A DNA stretch of 64,000 nt from Hyphococcus formosus (GTDB taxonomy: Bacteria > Pseudomonadota > Alphaproteobacteria > Caulobacterales > Parvularculaceae): contig NZ_CP157210.1 of NCBI RefSeq assembly GCF_046736345.1, forward strand, positions 558,001 through 622,000, read 5' to 3'. The notes below the pieces were generated by a model. It saw nothing but the letters and a program-made list of their open reading frames with translations. It was not told the DNA's origin and ran no database searches. The translations under genes and the position numbers were made by a program. Shown here one piece after another: positions 61,209 to 64,000 of the stretch (the stretch's first letter is position 1; each line of letters begins with the position of its first letter).

Positions 61209-62345
61209 ATGACGGATACAGATATCAAATATGGTCTGGCTGGCGTTTTGGCGGACGATACGGCGATCTCAAAGGTGATGCCGGAAACCAATTCACTGAC
61301 CTATCGCGGTTATGCGGTGCAGGATCTGGCCACACAATGCCGTTTTGAAGAGACTGCCTATCTGATCTGGAACAAAGAATTACCGACCCAATCGCAACTT
61401 GACGACTTCGTTGCTTTGGAAAAAAGCCAGCGCGGCATTTCCGATGATCTCATCGAGGTTATGCGTAAATTTCCAAAATCAGCGCATCCGATGGCGACCT
61501 TGCGCACAGCGGTTAGCTTCCTAGGTCTTGAAGACAAAGAGATCGAAGATCACGCGACCGACAAATTATATGACCGCGCGATCAGCCTTTACGCAAAAAT
61601 CCCGGAAATCGTTGCGGCGGACTTCCGTCTACGGAATGGTAAAGACCCGATCAAGCCGAACAACGATCTCGGCTTCTCTGAGAACTTCTTCCATATGTGT
61701 TTTGGTGATGTGCCGGCGGCTGAAACCGTAAAATGTTTCGATACGTCAATGACGCTTTATGCTGAACATTCGTTCAATGCATCGACCTTTACGGCGCGCG
61801 TGATCGCATCATCATTGTCTGGCATTTATTCTGCGGTGACGGGCGCTATCGGTTCGCTCAAAGGCCCGCTTCATGGCGGCGCGAACGAAGCCGTTATGTA
61901 TATGCTCAAAGAAGTCGGCACGGCTGATAACGCGAAAGCTTGGATGCTTGACGCATTGGCGACGAAAAAGAAAATCATGGGCTTTGGTCACCGCGTTTAT
62001 CGTTCCGGTGATAGCCGCGTTCCGACAATGACGGCCGCATATAAAGATATGGTCGATATTATTGGAACCGATGAAGCCAAAATGTATTGGGAGATGAGCA
62101 AGATTCTCGACGAGACGATGGTTGCGGAAAAGGGCATTTACCCGAACCTCGATTTCCCGGCGGGGCCTGCTTATTACCTGATGGGCTTTGAAATTCCGAT
62201 GTTCACGCCTATTTTTGTGATGAGCAGGATCACCGGTTGGACGGCGCATATTATGGAACAACTTGGCGACAATAAGTTGATCCGGCCGCTTTCTAACTAT
62301 ACAGGTCCAGCACAACGTGAGGTCACACCGATCGACAAAAGATAG
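61209..62345 (+). CDS. prpC: 2-methylcitrate synthase PrpC (citrate synthase family)
   Basis: Condenses propionyl-CoA with oxaloacetate. A 378-residue citrate-synthase fold: HGGANEAVM (catalytic His), MGFGHRVYRSGDSR (catalytic His) and PNLDFPAGPAYYLMG (Asp). The length (short form) and placement next to prpB and prpD make PrpC the best call rather than GltA. folE follows 8 bp downstream. Confidence 0.92.
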   Translation: MTDTDIKYGLAGVLADDTAISKVMPETNSLTYRGYAVQDLATQCRFEETAYLIWNKELPTQSQLDDFVALEKSQRGISDDLIEVMRKFPKSAHPMATLRTAVSFLGLEDKEIEDHATDKLYDRAISLYAKIPEIVAADFRLRNGKDPIKPNNDLGFSENFFHMCFGDVPAAETVKCFDTSMTLYAEHSFNASTFTARVIASSLSGIYSAVTGAIGSLKGPLHGGANEAVMYMLKEVGTADNAKAWMLDALATKKKIMGFGHRVYRSGDSRVPTMTAAYKDMVDIIGTDEAKMYWEMSKILDETMVAEKGIYPNLDFPAGPAYYLMGFEIPMFTPIFVMSRITGWTAHIMEQLGDNKLIRPLSNYTGPAQREVTPIDKR

Positions 62346-62353
62346 GATCAAAA

Positions 62354-62944
62354 ATGGCGGCGACTCATAGGGAGAGAACCGAGGAAGAACGCGAACGGGC
62401 GAAAGAGGCCGTTCGCGAGCTAATCCGCTGGGTCGGCGACGATCCAGACCGCGAGGGGCTGCGCGATACGCCCCGCCGGGTGGTCGATGCATATCTCGAA
62501 TATTTCCAGGGCTATGAGCAATGTCCCGAAGAATATCTTACTCGCACCTTTGAACAGGTCGGCGGGTATGATGAAATCGTACTTCTTCGGGATATTCCGT
62601 TTCATTCACATTGCGAGCACCACATGGCCCCGATCATCGGCAAGGCCCATGTGGCTTACCTACCGACTGATAAGGTGGTCGGTATCTCCAAATTGGCACG
62701 GGTCGTTCAGGCCTATGCCAAACGGCTTCAGGTGCAAGAACGCCTGACTGCGGAAATCGCCGATTGTATCCAAAAAGTGCTTGAGCCACAGGGCGTGGCC
62801 GTCGTGGTCGAAGCAACCCATGCTTGCATGACCTGCCGCGGTGTCGAAACACCGGGCGTGACCATGACGACAAGCCGGATGATGGGCGTATTCCGTCAGG
62901 ACGACAAAGCAAGATCAGAAGTTATCAAGCTGATCGGTTATTAA
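62354..62944 (+). CDS. folE: GTP cyclohydrolase I FolE
   Basis: First step of folate (tetrahydropterin) synthesis: GTP to 7,8-dihydroneopterin triphosphate. The 196-residue protein shows FHSHCEHHMAPIIGKAHVAYLP with the zinc Cys-His, and ACMTCRGVETPGVTMTTSRMMGVF with the second Cys. Start ATG 62354. It follows prpC by 8 bp, which is not a usual pathway link. Confidence 0.95.
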   Translation: MAATHRERTEEERERAKEAVRELIRWVGDDPDREGLRDTPRRVVDAYLEYFQGYEQCPEEYLTRTFEQVGGYDEIVLLRDIPFHSHCEHHMAPIIGKAHVAYLPTDKVVGISKLARVVQAYAKRLQVQERLTAEIADCIQKVLEPQGVAVVVEATHACMTCRGVETPGVTMTTSRMMGVFRQDDKARSEVIKLIGY

Positions 62945-62970
62945 TAATTCAAGGCAACAGGATTTCCCCC

Positions 62971-63747
62971 ATGGCATATGAATGCATTCTTACCGAGAGC
63001 GATAGTGGCGTTGGTATCATTACCCTTAATCGTCCCGATGCGCTGAACGCGTTCAATCAGCAATTAATGAACGAAGTCACCGAGGCTGTCCGTAAGTTCG
63101 AAGCGGACGACGCAATCGGCTGTATGGTGATTACCGGGTCCGAAAAAGCCTTCGCCGCCGGTGCCGACATCAAGGAAATGGCATCAAAGAACTACATCGA
63201 TGTCTTGAAAGAAGATTTCATCACGGCAAATTGGGAAGAGGTTTCCAAAACACGCAAGCCTGTTATCGCTGCGGTAGCCGGATATGCGCTTGGCGGCGGT
63301 TGTGAGCTTGCATTGATGTGCGATTTCATTCTGGCCGGTGAGAATGCGAAATTTGGCCAACCTGAAATCACGATTGGTGCCTTGCCGGGCGCTGGTGGGA
63401 CCCAGCGTCTCGCACGGTTTATCGGCAAATCAAAAGCCATGGAAATGTGTTTGACGGGCCGCATGATGGACGCCGAAGAGGCCGAGCGTTGTGGGTTGGT
63501 AAGCCGTATTGTTCCCGTTGGTGAGCTACGGGCAGAGGCAATCGAGACCGCCAAGAAGATCGCGAATTTCTCGCGGCCGATTACGACGCTCACAAAAGAA
63601 TCCGTCAATCGCGCCTATGAAACAACCCTCGCGGAAGGAGTTCGGTTCGAACGCCGGGTATTCCATTCTGTCTTTGCGTTCGAAGATCAGAAAGAAGGTA
63701 TGGCGGCCTTTACCGAAAAACGTAAACCGGTTTTCAAGCACCGGTAA
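62971..63747 (+). CDS. enoyl-CoA hydratase family protein
   Basis: A 258-residue crotonase. The start ATG 62971 gives MAYECILTESDSGVGIITLNRPDALNAFN; oxyanion-hole motif AFAAGADIKEMA and second GGGCELALMCDFILAG; catalytic Glu region GAGGTQRLARFIGKSKAMEMCL. Typical for short-chain enoyl-CoA hydratase in fatty-acid or branched-chain amino acid breakdown, consistent with propionyl-CoA production nearby. Frame opens to 62824, not used. Confidence 0.9.
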   Translation: MAYECILTESDSGVGIITLNRPDALNAFNQQLMNEVTEAVRKFEADDAIGCMVITGSEKAFAAGADIKEMASKNYIDVLKEDFITANWEEVSKTRKPVIAAVAGYALGGGCELALMCDFILAGENAKFGQPEITIGALPGAGGTQRLARFIGKSKAMEMCLTGRMMDAEEAERCGLVSRIVPVGELRAEAIETAKKIANFSRPITTLTKESVNRAYETTLAEGVRFERRVFHSVFAFEDQKEGMAAFTEKRKPVFKHR

Positions 63748-63892
63748 TCGCTCATGGTGCGTTGTTTCTTGCAAGGCACCGTGACACTCCATATAAGCTA
63801 GCGTTCCCCTCGGCGGCGGTGTGCATGACGGTATGCAGTCGCCGATTGGCCGCATATAATGTGCGGCGACGACATTTGAGGAGCCAGCGCTG

Positions 63893-64000
63893 ATGGATAA
63901 TCTCGTACTCGCCGTTGCGATCATCGGCGTTCTCGGTATCGGCGCGCAATGGCTGGCCTGGCGCTTTAATTTCCCTGCGATCGTTTTGATGTCTATTGCC
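63893..64000 (+). CDS. cation:proton antiporter, N-terminal fragment
   Basis: An ATG at 63893 after GAGGAG begins a reading frame that runs off the window: MDNLVLAVAIIGVLGIGAQWLAWRFNFPAIVL... Only 36 residues are visible. The first helix followed by GIGAQWLAWRF-FPAI is the N-terminus of NhaP/KefC-like Na+/H+ or K+/H+ antiporters. The remainder is outside. Confidence 0.65.
   Translation, partial: MDNLVLAVAIIGVLGIGAQWLAWRFNFPAIVLMSIA

Noticed and set aside
61812..62492. 226-residue minus-strand ORF antisense to prpC and folE
   Set aside because: Lies fully opposite two well-recognised genes; composition is Arg/His-rich as expected of an antisense shadow.
1..64000. tRNA, rRNA, CRISPR, insertion sequence or prophage
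   Set aside because: Read all gaps on both strands; no cloverleaf-like block, repeat-spacer array, transposase frame or inverted terminal repeats were seen. A tool search (tRNAscan, Infernal) would be needed to exclude small RNAs.

Overview
The window looks like ordinary chromosome of an alphaproteobacterium, probably an aquatic heterotroph. Pointers are the fabD-fabG-acpP-fabF-mltG-yicC-gmk array, the fused ispDF, the ntrY-ntrX-trkA-trkH-dat-hfq-hflX array, an AldR-type regulator divergent from alanine dehydrogenase, a cysD-cysNC pair and a VPLPA-CTERM secreted protein. I cannot fix the order or genus from sequence alone. I found no rRNA, tRNA, insertion sequence, prophage or CRISPR array. 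Coding density is high and no gene-free stretch exceeds about 270 bp.

Layout. 1-1.4 kb: the end of a GDPD-family gene and a convergent glycosyltransferase. 1.5-7.8 kb: a fatty-acid synthesis and cell-envelope operon ending in gmk. 7.9-11.9 kb: greA and carB on the minus strand; carA lies 4 kb further on. 12-14.5 kb: an ArsR/SRPBCC pair under a striking dyad-rich promoter, then a secreted beta-propeller coupled to a small CXXCH protein. 14.5-17.3 kb: an MBL hydrolase, a small membrane protein, a hemerythrin and carA. 17.5-20.7 kb: yqeY, an acyltransferase and a convergent membrane protein. 20.9-26.8 kb: typA divergent from dnaG-rpoD. 26.9-33.8 kb: accessory secreted proteins, including a catalase-peroxidase with a lipoprotein-like leader and a DUF885 lipoprotein coupled to a PepSY membrane protein. 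33.9-35.7 kb: ald and its Lrp-type regulator. 36-41.4 kb: lipA, a GST, a COQ10-like protein, pncC/cinA, ispDF and dusB. 41.6-51.7 kb: ntrYX, trkAH, dat, hfq, hflX and an IMPase-family gene. 51.8-56.5 kb: the VPLPA-CTERM protein, cysNC and cysD, and a divergent TauE/SafE permease. 56.6-63.7 kb: an acyltransferase, then a methylcitrate-cycle cluster (prpD, prpB, prpC) interleaved with two small proteins and followed by folE and an enoyl-CoA hydratase. The right edge holds the start of a cation:proton antiporter.

How the genes work together. Most of the window is core metabolism: malonyl-ACP supply and elongation, carbamoyl phosphate, isoprenoid precursors, lipoate, folate precursor, sulfate activation, and propionyl-CoA oxidation through methylcitrate. 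Replication and transcription genes (dnaG, rpoD, greA) and K+/nitrogen-stress signalling complete it.

The observations I rate highest are: (1) CysD carries an 80-residue N-terminal extension resembling a small helix-turn-helix domain, and two matching TGGGR-N4-TCCCACGAT dyads sit just upstream of cysD, which together suggest a self-regulating sulfurylase; (2) the propeller plus CXXCH exported pair; (3) the lipoprotein-like KatG; (4) the small NTF2-like and ABM-like genes inside the methylcitrate cluster. All functional links here are inference.
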